A program made the position numbers and the translations under genes. From positions 120,182 to 184,181 of the IMG/VR virus record IMGVR_UViG_3300021963_000027: 64,000 nucleotides of DNA; one strand, given 5' to 3'. Below, one piece after another: positions 8,175 to 16,228 of this stretch. Under the pieces are notes generated by a model, which had not been told where the DNA came from, searched no databases, and saw only the letters and a list, made by a program, of their open reading frames with translations. The DNA comes from a virus. Every line of letters starts with the position of its first letter. Position 1 is the first letter of the stretch.

Positions 8175-8242
8175 GATCAGTCGCTCTGATCTGATCTGGA
8201 ATAAGCAGGAGGAAGTCCAGTGAGAATGATGATAAACCCTGC
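8175..8242 (+). ncRNA. structured RNA leader with possible pseudoknot
   Basis: The 93-nt gap 8165-8257 holds a perfect hairpin, GATCAG 8175-8180 with CTGATC 8186-8191. Next come interleaved complementary blocks: CTGGA 8196-8200 with TCCAG 8216-8220, and GCAGG 8205-8209 with CCTGC 8238-8242. The order a-b-a'-b' is that of an H-type pseudoknot. The purine run AGGAGGAAG lies in the loop, 40 nt before the next ATG. It could regulate the following gene or be a small RNA. Confidence 0.45.
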
Positions 8243-8257
8243 ACAAATTTATTAATT

Positions 8258-8509
8258 ATGACAATACAAGAGGCATATAATAAAGGTTTAGATGATGCAG
8301 AGAATCGAATTATCGAAAATTTCATCAATCTATTAAACGATAAGGAATATAATGTAGAATTCCCAAACCCAAAGTTGGAAATTGTTCGTAAAGTAATTAA
8401 AGAACGATCCGATTATTTCTTTAAGATGGCAGAAGGAAAACACGGAGTAGCATTAGGATTCCAGAAAAAAATACAAAACAACAAATTAGAACTTGAAAAA
8501 GCAAAATAA
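8258..8509 (+). CDS. unknown small protein downstream of structured leader
   Basis: An 83-residue helical protein (MTIQEAYNKGLDDAENRII and onward). No family is recognised. No Shine-Dalgarno sequence lies directly before its ATG; the AGGAGG at 8208-8213 is too far away unless the RNA folds. It is the only gene here with a long structured leader. Confidence 0.55.
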   Translation: MTIQEAYNKGLDDAENRIIENFINLLNDKEYNVEFPNPKLEIVRKVIKERSDYFFKMAEGKHGVALGFQKKIQNNKLELEKAK

Positions 8510-8530
8510 TCTATTAAAATACAAAAACAT

Positions 8531-8881
8531 ATGAAAGAAAAACACGTAGCAATCATTGACCAAATCGGACGTAACATCATCGGTAAACTCGTAGGTGAAA
8601 CGGAAACCACACTGACACTTAACAACCCAGTCATTCTATTCGTTCAACCAGAACAAACAGGACAGATTCAAGTTCAGAGCTTTCCAGTATTCTTCTTTGA
8701 ATTTATTAACAAGGAATTCCGTGGTCAGAATAATTGGACATACAACAAAGCTAATGTCGTGACAAGTGATGTGGTTTTGGATGATAGAATTTTGCTTCAA
8801 TATGAGAAGATTAATACTCCTCCTGTTGAACAAAATGCACCAACATCCTCACCTAAAGTTATTTCGATTGACGATCTATAA
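8531..8881 (+). CDS. conserved phage protein, possibly Sm-like
   Basis: A 116-residue protein. IIDQIGRNIIGKLVGETETT with LTLNNPVILFVQP (residues 9-41) has the strand pattern of small Sm/Hfq-like barrels seen in conserved T4-like phage proteins. The second half (FFFEFINKEF and NNWTYNKANV) is typical of the same phage family, and the tail is Pro/Ser-rich. The function is unknown; the fold is inferred from the pattern. It is 1 nt from the next gene. Confidence 0.5.
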   Translation: MKEKHVAIIDQIGRNIIGKLVGETETTLTLNNPVILFVQPEQTGQIQVQSFPVFFFEFINKEFRGQNNWTYNKANVVTSDVVLDDRILLQYEKINTPPVEQNAPTSSPKVISIDDL

Positions 8882-8882
8882 T

Positions 8883-9101
8883 ATGTCACCAGAACAATTT
8901 ACATATTGGTTGAAGGGATTTTTCGAAATCTCTGATACCAATAATTTAAGTGAGAAACAAGTTCAGATCATTCGTGATCATTTGGATTTTGTTTTCAATA
9001 AAGTGACACCTGAGAGAAGTAAAAAACCGAATTATGCGGAATTATTTGATTCCATTGTGAAACCCAAATTCCCAATTTCAAAACCTGATTTATATTGTTA
9101 A
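8883..9101 (+). CDS. conserved small phage protein (WLKGFFE type)
   Basis: A 72-residue protein. MSPEQFTYWLKGFFEISD and LSEKQVQIIRDHLDFVFNKV form a motif I recognise as common in tailed phages, without known function. The start at ATG 8883 is set by this conserved beginning; upstream sequence in the frame overlaps the previous gene. It lies 3 nt before uvsX, so it is in the same transcript. Confidence 0.65.
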   Translation: MSPEQFTYWLKGFFEISDTNNLSEKQVQIIRDHLDFVFNKVTPERSKKPNYAELFDSIVKPKFPISKPDLYC

Positions 9102-9104
9102 TAT

Positions 9105-10223
9105 ATGGAAAAAATAGATAAAGATATTTTAGCGTCTTTGAACGCTTTGGATGATGTAGTGCCATACTCAGCATATCTGAGTGATTCAACTCTTTCCAGT
9201 GTAAATGACTGGATTGATACGGGGAGTATGGTTCTCAATGCTCTGATTTCTGGTTCGTTGTATGGTGGTATTCCAAATGGACGTATCACACAATTAGCAG
9301 GACCATCAGGTGCATTTAAAACGGGACTTGTAATGCAAATTCTGGCAAATGCTCAAAAGAAAGGCTTGATCCCTGTCATTTTTGACACGGAAGGTGCAAT
9401 TGATCCTGAGTCTGCTGCTAAATTTGGTTTGGATATTACCAAAGTCAAATATGTCGGATGTGAATCAGTGGAGCAAACACGAAATGCGATCTACAAATTC
9501 CTGAAGAGTGTTCGAGAGAAGAAACAATTCGGTAAATTTATTATCGCTATTGATTCTCTTGCGAACTTGAACTCAGAAATGGAACTGACTCGTATGGATA
9601 AGGATTCCATGTCTGCTGATATGGGAACATTTGCAAAATCTGTTAAGAGTCTGTTGAAGACATGCACCAACATGTCAACTCTCACCAAGACTCCTATTCT
9701 GATTACTAACCATGTCTATGACGATCCGAGTGCAATGTATCCATCTCTTGAGAAGAATATGCCAGGTGGTAAAGCAGCAGTGTATCTACCCTCTGTCACT
9801 ATTCAACTTGCTAGAAAATTGGTAAAAGATGCTGATAATAAGCAAGTTAGTGATAAATTGGCTGCATCGCAGAAGAATTATTCAGGTGTTGTTATCCGTG
9901 CTTTGACAGTTAAGAATCGCTTTATCAAGCAATACCTTGAAGGTGAGTTCTATCTGTCCTTTAGCAAGGGGTTGGATAAGTATTACGGCTTGCTTGATAT
10001 CATGAAAGGTATGGGAGTAGTCGATAATTCAGGTTCTTCCTATACCGATTGGACAGGAGACAAGCTTGGATACTATAAAGTATGGAGTAAAGATATTGGT
10101 CTATGGGAAAATAAATTGCTTCCCGAACTTGAGAAACGAATCAAAGAGCATTGGGCTTATGGCTCATCTCCTGATGACGATAATCTGATCGAATTGGAAG
10201 AAGATAACGAGATTGATGGATAA
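9105..10223 (+). CDS. uvsX: UvsX RecA-like recombinase
   Basis: A 372-residue protein, close to T4 UvsX in length. Walker A is GPSGAFKT (about residues 66-73) and Walker B is FIIAIDSLANL (about 145-155). The region around residues 185-205 carries ILITNHVYDDPSAMYPSLE and NMPGGKAAVYLPS, the L2/ssDNA-binding side in RecA-type enzymes. The acidic tail (ELEEDNEIDG) is also typical. It performs strand exchange in recombination-dependent replication and repair. A hairpin follows it. Confidence 0.9.
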   Translation: MEKIDKDILASLNALDDVVPYSAYLSDSTLSSVNDWIDTGSMVLNALISGSLYGGIPNGRITQLAGPSGAFKTGLVMQILANAQKKGLIPVIFDTEGAIDPESAAKFGLDITKVKYVGCESVEQTRNAIYKFLKSVREKKQFGKFIIAIDSLANLNSEMELTRMDKDSMSADMGTFAKSVKSLLKTCTNMSTLTKTPILITNHVYDDPSAMYPSLEKNMPGGKAAVYLPSVTIQLARKLVKDADNKQVSDKLAASQKNYSGVVIRALTVKNRFIKQYLEGEFYLSFSKGLDKYYGLLDIMKGMGVVDNSGSSYTDWTGDKLGYYKVWSKDIGLWENKLLPELEKRIKEHWAYGSSPDDDNLIELEEDNEIDG

Positions 10224-10237
10224 AACAATTTCAATTA

Positions 10238-10263
10238 ATGCCACTGAGTTTTCTCAGTGGCAT
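10238..10263. terminator. bidirectional hairpin between convergent genes
   Basis: An 11-bp perfect stem (ATGCCACTGAG / CTCAGTGGCAT) with a TTTT loop, placed between uvsX and the convergent Mom-like gene. It has no long T-tract on either side. Confidence 0.65.
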
Positions 10264-10288
10264 TTCACTTGTAATCATTTTATGAACC

Positions 10289-10930
10289 TCAATCACTATT
10301 AAGATTATCTTTCGGATAAGGCATTGGTTTATGCTTTAGTTCCCTTATTATCTTTTTACGATCTTTTTTATGTAAAATATAAATATATCTATGTTTTTTC
10401 TTAATTTTAACCCGTTCATAGTTAGGGTCAATTTTGAGAAGTTCTTCAGTTTTAATTGTTTTATATACAACACAAACACTTCTTGGGTTTGTAAGTTTTC
10501 CATGTATTTTGTGTAGATATCCATTTCCAGTCGCGATTTTATTACCTTGATACAACCAATTTGTCGCTTGGTAGATAATGCCTAAATGATTATATGTTGC
10601 GTCAGAATAACTGATTAAAACTTTAATATCAGTATTTTTTCTCAACCAATCAAAAGTTTTACCTATAAAATAGCTTTCACTATTTTTTGGTGCTTCGTCT
10701 ACGAGCCATAATCTTTTTAATTCTAAAACATCTTTATTCTCTAAATTGGGTGTGATGGATTTGACAGTTTGCCTCCCAACAGGGAAACCATACACTGCAA
10801 CACCTATTAAATTTTCCCCGTCGAATAATCCCAACGTGTATCTAGAAGGTGTCCATGCGTGTGAATAATGATTTTCTTTTATTAGCTTTTTAGCTAATTC
10901 TTTATCTATCAAATCTATCGTGTAATCCAT
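10289..10930 (-). CDS. Mom-like DNA adenine modification protein (GNAT fold)
   Basis: A 213-residue protein. It shows ENHYSHAWTPSRYTLGLF (about 19-36), LIGVAVYGFPVGR, LELKRLWLVDEAPKNSESYF (about 69-88) and VLISYSDATYNHLGIIYQAT with NWLYQG (about 104-129). This order matches Mom-type proteins of phage Mu and relatives, which modify adenine in phage DNA and block restriction. The basic C-terminus is compatible with DNA binding. A variant late heptamer ATAAATC lies 5 nt upstream, so it would act late, on DNA about to be packaged. The family call rests on motif order only. Confidence 0.65.
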   Translation of the reverse strand: MDYTIDLIDKELAKKLIKENHYSHAWTPSRYTLGLFDGENLIGVAVYGFPVGRQTVKSITPNLENKDVLELKRLWLVDEAPKNSESYFIGKTFDWLRKNTDIKVLISYSDATYNHLGIIYQATNWLYQGNKIATGNGYLHKIHGKLTNPRSVCVVYKTIKTEELLKIDPNYERVKIKKKHRYIYILHKKDRKKIIRELKHKPMPYPKDNLNSD

Positions 10931-10935
10931 AATTC

Positions 10936-10942
10936 GATTTAT
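10936..10942 (-). promoter_or_regulatory. variant late promoter (ATAAATC) for 10930
   Basis: Reverse-strand ATAAATC, 5 nt before the ATG ending at 10930. It overlaps the end of the upstream gene. Confidence 0.45.
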
Positions 10943-12573
10943 TGCTCATTTAGCCATAACCAATGAGCATAATTTTTAGGCTTTTTAAACCCTCGATCAA
11001 CGAATTTACCTGTATTATCTGAGAATCCGTCTTTATAGACTTGTTCTGTCATGTAACTCATAACATTTTCCTCATCTTCGGGATTATTTTTTTTGAGTTT
11101 TTTTAGATATTTGGACACAGCATTAATTTTTTCGTAATCTGGATCATCGACATCCATCATTTCTCTTAATTTTTCTTCAACTTCTGGTGCTGACAATCCA
11201 GCAACTTCATTTTCAATATTAATCTTCGGTTTCTTTACACCTTTTTCCTTTAATTTTTTTTCAGCTTCCCATTTCTTAGCTTGTTTTTCGTATTCCCCTT
11301 GTCTTATATTTTTAATGTCTTCTCTAGATTGAGCTTGATCCGCTTTTTCTGCATCTCTTGAGCTTTTAGAAACGATAGTTTGTTGTAAATTGGATGCGCC
11401 ATTTCTCCATGCTTTTAAAATTTCTTTTTCTTCTGGAGTAATATTCCCTTGTTCGATCATATGGTTTAATAAATCATCATCCAATGAATCATAAATGGTT
11501 TGATATCTATCTGCTTTTAATCCTGCATCATCATCTGTCGATTCAAATTCGTAATTTTGATTGTAATTTTTTAAAACAATATCAGAAACCTTACCCATAA
11601 CTCTCGGAACAATTTTTTCAATTTGTTCCTTTGGAATAGGTTGCCCATTTTGGATGGAAATGTTGATACTGTTAAGCATGGATTCAAATACGGATTTATC
11701 AACATCCGTTAATCTGTTTTGTTCATCGGAAAGAAAATCCATTCGACTCATATTTTTGACCAAATCTCTTCTATATTCCACCAAATCTTCAATAGTGTTT
11801 TTGAATATTTTCAAATCAAACAAATCATCCTTTTTAAGTTGAGTGTCTTGTCTCTCCAATGATCTCTCCGAATGATAAATGGACATGAGAAGACCTTTTG
11901 GTATGTTCTTACTTTTTCGGAGTCTTTGTATAATACCCTTTGCTTTATTTTGAATTTCGTAGAAATTACCTAAATCCATGCCAAGTAGTTCCTCTTTTCG
12001 GTTTATCATTCCTGATGCAAAATTGGAACTACCACCTTTAAAAAGGTGTTTGTTGAAATATGCGTCAATATTAGCATCATCCATTACTTTGCTTGTAAAT
12101 TTTTTGGATAATGCTTTTTCTTCATATGCTCTCACCATCAGAGATAACATATAATCTTGTTGTTTAGGAGTGGTGTCTGCCCATTTTCCAGCAAGTTCGG
12201 CATATCCTGGTGTGAATTCTCTCATTCTTTTGTCACCTATTTTAAGCCTTTCAATTCTTTCGTCTGGAGAAATATCTCTGATTGCTAAATTGCGAACATT
12301 AGCCTCAAATCCCTTACTTTTATTAATTCCAATTGCAGCAAGTTCTTCTTTTGAGAGAAAATCGAATAACATACGACTGATATATTCTATTCGTTTATCT
12401 GCACGAGTTTTTGGGATAGGTGAGGCTTTTGGATGCTTTGCCATTTTGTCTTGTAATTCCAAATAGAAGTTCCTGAATTCTGGAAAATTGGTATTCCAGA
12501 ATTCACTTTTTAGACCCATTTCATTCAACATTTGAACTTTCTCCACTAAATAATCGAATCCGTAATTTCTCAT
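10939..12573 (-). CDS. large predicted packaged/virion protein
   Basis: A 544-residue helical protein, rich in Lys, Glu and Asp, with an extended charged stretch near residues 390-460. No enzyme motif is seen. The true start is MRNYGFDYLVEKVQMLNE, because a CTAAATA heptamer sits 5 nt before it; an upstream in-frame ATG at 12633 would place the promoter inside the gene. LNE followed by MG fits the gp21-like cut site. It follows the metalloprotease gene by 4 nt, and both carry the tag. Likely a head-interior protein delivered with the DNA. Confidence 0.6.
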   Translation of the reverse strand: MRNYGFDYLVEKVQMLNEMGLKSEFWNTNFPEFRNFYLELQDKMAKHPKASPIPKTRADKRIEYISRMLFDFLSKEELAAIGINKSKGFEANVRNLAIRDISPDERIERLKIGDKRMREFTPGYAELAGKWADTTPKQQDYMLSLMVRAYEEKALSKKFTSKVMDDANIDAYFNKHLFKGGSSNFASGMINRKEELLGMDLGNFYEIQNKAKGIIQRLRKSKNIPKGLLMSIYHSERSLERQDTQLKKDDLFDLKIFKNTIEDLVEYRRDLVKNMSRMDFLSDEQNRLTDVDKSVFESMLNSINISIQNGQPIPKEQIEKIVPRVMGKVSDIVLKNYNQNYEFESTDDDAGLKADRYQTIYDSLDDDLLNHMIEQGNITPEEKEILKAWRNGASNLQQTIVSKSSRDAEKADQAQSREDIKNIRQGEYEKQAKKWEAEKKLKEKGVKKPKINIENEVAGLSAPEVEEKLREMMDVDDPDYEKINAVSKYLKKLKKNNPEDEENVMSYMTEQVYKDGFSDNTGKFVDRGFKKPKNYAHWLWLNEQ

Positions 12574-12577
12574 ACTC

Positions 12578-13300
12578 TTATTTAGTATTGGTTTCTTTTT
12601 TTTGTCTACTATTAGGCTCCCATCTAGGCTCATTCGTATCCATCAACTCAAAAATTTTTTTCCTGTATACTGGATTTAAATCTAAAAAACGTTCAACCAT
12701 CACTGCCCACATTTCATAGTAATCTTTCAAACCATAAGAACGAGGAAACTCGATCAATTTTGCTAAATCATCTCTCAACGCTTTATCACTTTTTAATTTT
12801 GGATCATTATTTGTTAATTGACGATAAAATTTTTTAATTGCTGTGAAAAAAGATTCTCCTTTATTAAACATCCAAATATGACCCCACTCATGAATAATTG
12901 TTTTTACCAATTGATCATAAATTTGTTTATTTTTTAATTGTAAACCAAGTAAAAATTTTGTATCGAGGGTGATGTATTTTAAGTCTTTGTAATTCTTATC
13001 TTTTCCATATTTTTTCTTTCGAGGATCACCAAATGCTTCTCCTGCTTCATCTTTATCAGATGATTTCTTAAACACAGCATTCACATGCATTGACTGAAAT
13101 CCAATTTTGTTGATATGTGTTTTTGCTTCTTTAAATGCTCTTGCAACTTCATTCCACAATTCCATATTCTTAACATTTTGCACTTTGGAATCTAAAAAAA
13201 TTGAAAACATTGGAACATCCAGTTTATGGATAACTTCGGAAGATTTTCGGAATCTACCCTCAGTCAAAACTTTCTCAAATAACTTATCAAATTCGTTCAT
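12578..13300 (-). CDS. HEWGH zinc metalloprotease with capsid-targeting tag
   Basis: A 240-residue protein. It starts MNEFDKLFEKVLTE then GRF, a tag helix with an LTE cut site. The catalytic motif is IIHEWGHIW (HEWGH about residues 137-141). A downstream DYYEMWAVMVERF segment (about 203-215) could supply the third zinc ligand, as in gluzincins. The region between is basic. The start is fixed by the TTAAATA heptamer 5 nt upstream, and the longer frame to 13357 is not used. A protease carried in the head and injected would be unusual; cleavage of other head proteins is the alternative role. Confidence 0.7.
   Translation of the reverse strand: MNEFDKLFEKVLTEGRFRKSSEVIHKLDVPMFSIFLDSKVQNVKNMELWNEVARAFKEAKTHINKIGFQSMHVNAVFKKSSDKDEAGEAFGDPRKKKYGKDKNYKDLKYITLDTKFLLGLQLKNKQIYDQLVKTIIHEWGHIWMFNKGESFFTAIKKFYRQLTNNDPKLKSDKALRDDLAKLIEFPRSYGLKDYYEMWAVMVERFLDLNPVYRKKIFELMDTNEPRWEPNSRQKKETNTK
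12579..12585 (-). promoter_or_regulatory. late promoter (CTAAATA) for 12573
   Basis: Reverse-strand CTAAATA, 5 nt before the ATG ending at 12573. It lies within the last codons of the metalloprotease gene. Confidence 0.65.
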
Positions 13301-13305
13301 CTTAA

Positions 13306-13312
13306 TATTTAA
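13306..13312 (-). promoter_or_regulatory. late promoter (TTAAATA) for 13300
   Basis: Reverse-strand TTAAATA, 5 nt before the ATG ending at 13300. Confidence 0.65.
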
Positions 13313-13316
13313 TTGA

Positions 13317-13344
13317 TTGACACTTATAGTATCCATGTTAAGGT
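13317..13344 (+). promoter_or_regulatory. sigma70-like promoter for 13351
   Basis: TTGACA 13317-13322, 16-nt spacer, TAAGGT 13339-13344 (weak -10), then 6 nt to ATG 13351. The geometry matches the polymerase promoter. Confidence 0.5.
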
Positions 13345-13350
13345 AATCCC

Positions 13351-14019
13351 ATGTCAAATTCTAATATTTGTATTTGCACCGCGACAAAACGTGGTGATTG
13401 GGGATTTCCACTTACCAAAAGTCTTATAGAACATGGTTTAGATGGGTTTACACACACTATCTTAAACAATAAGAAGGGATTAGCAGAAGTCTATAATAAT
13501 TGTCTTGATTTAGCAATCCAAAAAAAATTTGATTACATTATGTTTATTCATGATGATGTTCATCTGGAACATGATCCTCGTCCAAATTTGGAGAGAGCGT
13601 TCAAAGATTTTGATATCGTGGGTGTGGCGGGATGCTCTAGGGCTGAAATCAAGTCTCCTGCGCTTTGGCATCTAATGGGGGGTGGATTTGGTGGTAATCT
13701 ACACGGTGCAGTGGCTCATGGCAATGCTGATAGAAAACACATGACAAGCTTCGGTGTGTATCCTCATCGAGTGGTGATGATCGATGGTGTTTTCATGGCA
13801 TTCAATCGTAAAGCTATTGAGACAGTGAGGTTCGATGAGGATTGTCCATCGGGTTTCCATTTTTACGATCTTTGCATGTGTGCTAGAGCTTTAGAAAAAG
13901 GCTTGAAAATTGGTGTGGGGGATGTTATGATTACTCACGAATCACCAGGACTGAGAGAATTTACAGAAGACTGGAAAGCTGGTGAGTCTTATTATCTCTC
14001 CAAATATGGAAACGCATGA
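13351..14019 (+). CDS. glycosyltransferase family 2-like
   Basis: A 222-residue GT-A type protein. It has ICICTATKRGD at the N-terminus and FDYIMFIHDDVHLEHDP (about residues 60-76), where HDDV is the metal-binding acidic motif. VVMIDGVFMAFNRKAIETVR and FHFYDLCMCARA follow as in GT2-type enzymes acting on surface sugars. It is the first gene of the plus-strand helicase operon and overlaps helicase gene 41 by 4 nt (ATGA), so it is probably expressed early. The substrate is unknown. Confidence 0.7.
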   Translation: MSNSNICICTATKRGDWGFPLTKSLIEHGLDGFTHTILNNKKGLAEVYNNCLDLAIQKKFDYIMFIHDDVHLEHDPRPNLERAFKDFDIVGVAGCSRAEIKSPALWHLMGGGFGGNLHGAVAHGNADRKHMTSFGVYPHRVVMIDGVFMAFNRKAIETVRFDEDCPSGFHFYDLCMCARALEKGLKIGVGDVMITHESPGLREFTEDWKAGESYYLSKYGNA

Positions 14020-15332
14020 GTGAAATTGATTTTGATTATTTTGAAAAGGTTCTGGTGAAGAACGCGATCACGAATGGTGCTTATCTGGCATCTATCGCTG
14101 ATTACGTTCAACCGAAGTATTTTACGGACAAGAATATTGCGAAATATTTTGAGATTGTTGCTGATTTCTATGAAAAGCGACAAGCTATCCCTACATTTAC
14201 AGAGGTGAAGACATATCTCACCACAGATGAACTCAAATCCAACTTCAAGAAGTTGATCGAGTCATTCAAAGAGATTGATTCCAACCACAATGAGGATGAA
14301 TTGTATGAGAATACTGAAAGATTCCTCAAGGAAAGGGGTATGTATCACTCCATTTTGGAGTCCGCAGAGGCAATTTCCGAAGGAGAAGCTGATACTGCTG
14401 AGATCGTAGAGAAATTTGAGAAGATTGCTGGTATCAACCTCAATGTTGATAAGGGAATTGAGCTTTATGGTGATGTTGAAAAGGTCATTGATGACATTTT
14501 GAGTGACGAAAATACCATTTCTTCCAAATGGGCATGGTTAGATGAAGCACTTGGGGGTGGATTTCAAGAAGCTGGTAAGGCGTTGTATGTGTTTGCTGGT
14601 CAATCCAACATTGGTAAGAGTATCTTCCTTGGTAATGTGGCTGCAAACATCGCATCACAGGGTAAGCATGTGCTTGTAGTGACTCTGGAGATGTCTGAGA
14701 CACTCTATGCTAAGAGAATCGCGTCGAATGTGACGAAGATTCCCATGAAGGAGTTCCGTAATTGTGTCCCAACGCTTCGACATGCCCTTGAACAAGAGCA
14801 TAAGAACACTGATGGACGCATTTATATCAAAGAATTCCCCCCATCTACGATTACACCTAAGCAATTAGGAGCTTTCATCAAGAAAATGAAGGATTCTGGT
14901 ATCAGAATTGATGCTATTGTGCTTGATTACATCACTTTGATGACTGCTGCTGGTAGTAACAGCTATGAAAAGGGTAAAAACATCTGCGAACAAGTTAGAG
15001 CATTGTCTTATGTCTATAAATGCCCTATTATTTCAGCTTGTCAGTTGAATAGATCTGCTGTCGGACAGAATAACCCTGATATGTCGGGTGTTGCTGAGTC
15101 ATTAGCAATCGTTATGACTGCTGATGTGATTACATCTATCTTCCAGAACGAAGAAGACCAAGAAATGGCAGTAATTCGTCTAGGAATGATGAAAAATAGG
15201 TTCGGACCAAGAGGAATGACGCAAGCCATGAGAATCGATTACCCAACGCTTAGTATATACCAATCGGATGACGATGAAGAAGAGTTGATGAATGATGATG
15301 AACTTAGCCTCCTTGAGAAATTAAGCGACTGA
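14016..15332 (+). CDS. 41: replicative helicase gp41 (DnaB family)
   Basis: A 438-residue protein, near the length of T4 gp41. The N-terminal helical domain (1-150) is followed by the RecA-like domain, with Walker A GQSNIGKS (about 195-202), VLVVTLEMSETLYAKRI (DnaB motif 1a), Walker B IDAIVLDYI (about 304-312) and VADVITSIF-type C-terminal motifs. The tail is acidic. It unwinds DNA at the fork with the primase encoded at 22543-23562. It overlaps its neighbours at both ends, indicating translational coupling. Confidence 0.9.
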   Translation: MSEIDFDYFEKVLVKNAITNGAYLASIADYVQPKYFTDKNIAKYFEIVADFYEKRQAIPTFTEVKTYLTTDELKSNFKKLIESFKEIDSNHNEDELYENTERFLKERGMYHSILESAEAISEGEADTAEIVEKFEKIAGINLNVDKGIELYGDVEKVIDDILSDENTISSKWAWLDEALGGGFQEAGKALYVFAGQSNIGKSIFLGNVAANIASQGKHVLVVTLEMSETLYAKRIASNVTKIPMKEFRNCVPTLRHALEQEHKNTDGRIYIKEFPPSTITPKQLGAFIKKMKDSGIRIDAIVLDYITLMTAAGSNSYEKGKNICEQVRALSYVYKCPIISACQLNRSAVGQNNPDMSGVAESLAIVMTADVITSIFQNEEDQEMAVIRLGMMKNRFGPRGMTQAMRIDYPTLSIYQSDDDEEELMNDDELSLLEKLSD

Positions 15333-16228
15333 TGAATACTCTTGACAAATTTATAAAAAATTGTAGGTATGACATGTCAAAGTGTTTTGCTTGGGTCAAT
15401 AGTGATTTGGATGGTATCGGTTCTACCGTCCTTTTGGGTAATTTGTTTAAGAATTTCGAGTATCGCCACTGCTTCTTTGGTAAATTTGAGGAGCAATACT
15501 TACCTTGGGCTAAAGAAAATGCGGAGGATTATGAAAAAATCTTCGTGGTTGGTATGGTTTTGGATCAGAATTTGATTAAAAAGATCGATGATCATCGTGT
15601 GGTATTCGTTTCCGACCGTCCCGAAGACTTTAAAGTGTGGGATTCCACCATGATTCAAGAGGAATGCTCGTCTTGCACCAAGATGTTATATAAAAAGTTC
15701 AAAGAAAAGGTGGAATTTACCAAAAATTTGAAGAAATTCTTCCTTTACGTCGATGATTACAATTCCTACGACTTAAAACACGAGGAAACCAAGTATTTGA
15801 ACGCTCTTTACCGCAAATCGGGAGGAAATCGCTTTGTTAATTTTGTAAATCGTTTCTGGAATGGGTTCGACGGGTTCACCACAACAGAAGTTAAGCTTGC
15901 GGAAGGATTTTTTGAAGAATTGGAGAAGGAATTGGAACACATTACTCTATATTCAGGAGAATGGGATGGATTCAAGGTGATTTCCACCATTTCTAAGTTC
16001 TCTGTAAATGAATTAAGCCACTCCATCATGGAAAATTATCAAGGAGACGCTGTGATCGTCATGAATCCCGACACACAATTCGTATCTTTCCGCAAATATA
16101 AGGGATCGGAGGTTGACATTGCTAAAATGGCTGCTAATCTGTGTGACGGTGGTGGCGGTGAATGGGCATCAGGAGGTAAAATCACCAAAGAATTTTTGAA
16201 ATTCAGCGAAACATTGAAGGAATTATGA
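15332..16228 (+). CDS. DHH-family phosphoesterase-like protein
   Basis: A 298-residue protein. WVNSDLDGIGSTVLLGNLF (about residues 22-40) resembles the DxDG nucleotide/metal motif of DHH phosphoesterases. FVVGMVLDQ and VVFVSDRPED lie where the second and third acidic motifs fall, YVDDYNSYDL follows, and a GGGGEWASGG segment near the C-terminus resembles the DHHA1 GGGH loop. Likely a nuclease or phosphodiesterase acting on short oligonucleotides during replication. The canonical DHH triad is not intact, so activity is uncertain. Confidence 0.6.
   Translation: MNTLDKFIKNCRYDMSKCFAWVNSDLDGIGSTVLLGNLFKNFEYRHCFFGKFEEQYLPWAKENAEDYEKIFVVGMVLDQNLIKKIDDHRVVFVSDRPEDFKVWDSTMIQEECSSCTKMLYKKFKEKVEFTKNLKKFFLYVDDYNSYDLKHEETKYLNALYRKSGGNRFVNFVNRFWNGFDGFTTTEVKLAEGFFEELEKELEHITLYSGEWDGFKVISTISKFSVNELSHSIMENYQGDAVIVMNPDTQFVSFRKYKGSEVDIAKMAANLCDGGGGEWASGGKITKEFLKFSETLKEL

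Noticed and set aside
8175-8242. Miniature RNase P RNA or tRNA
   Set aside because: GAGGAAGTCC and ATAAACCCTGC recall conserved parts of bacterial RNase P RNA, but the element is about 70 nt rather than 300 or more, and the P4 pairing does not form. No cloverleaf or CCA end is present.
12574-12633. Upstream start for the 544-residue protein
   Set aside because: It would place the heptamer inside the coding region and add 20 residues before the tag; the start at 12573 fits promoter spacing and tag.
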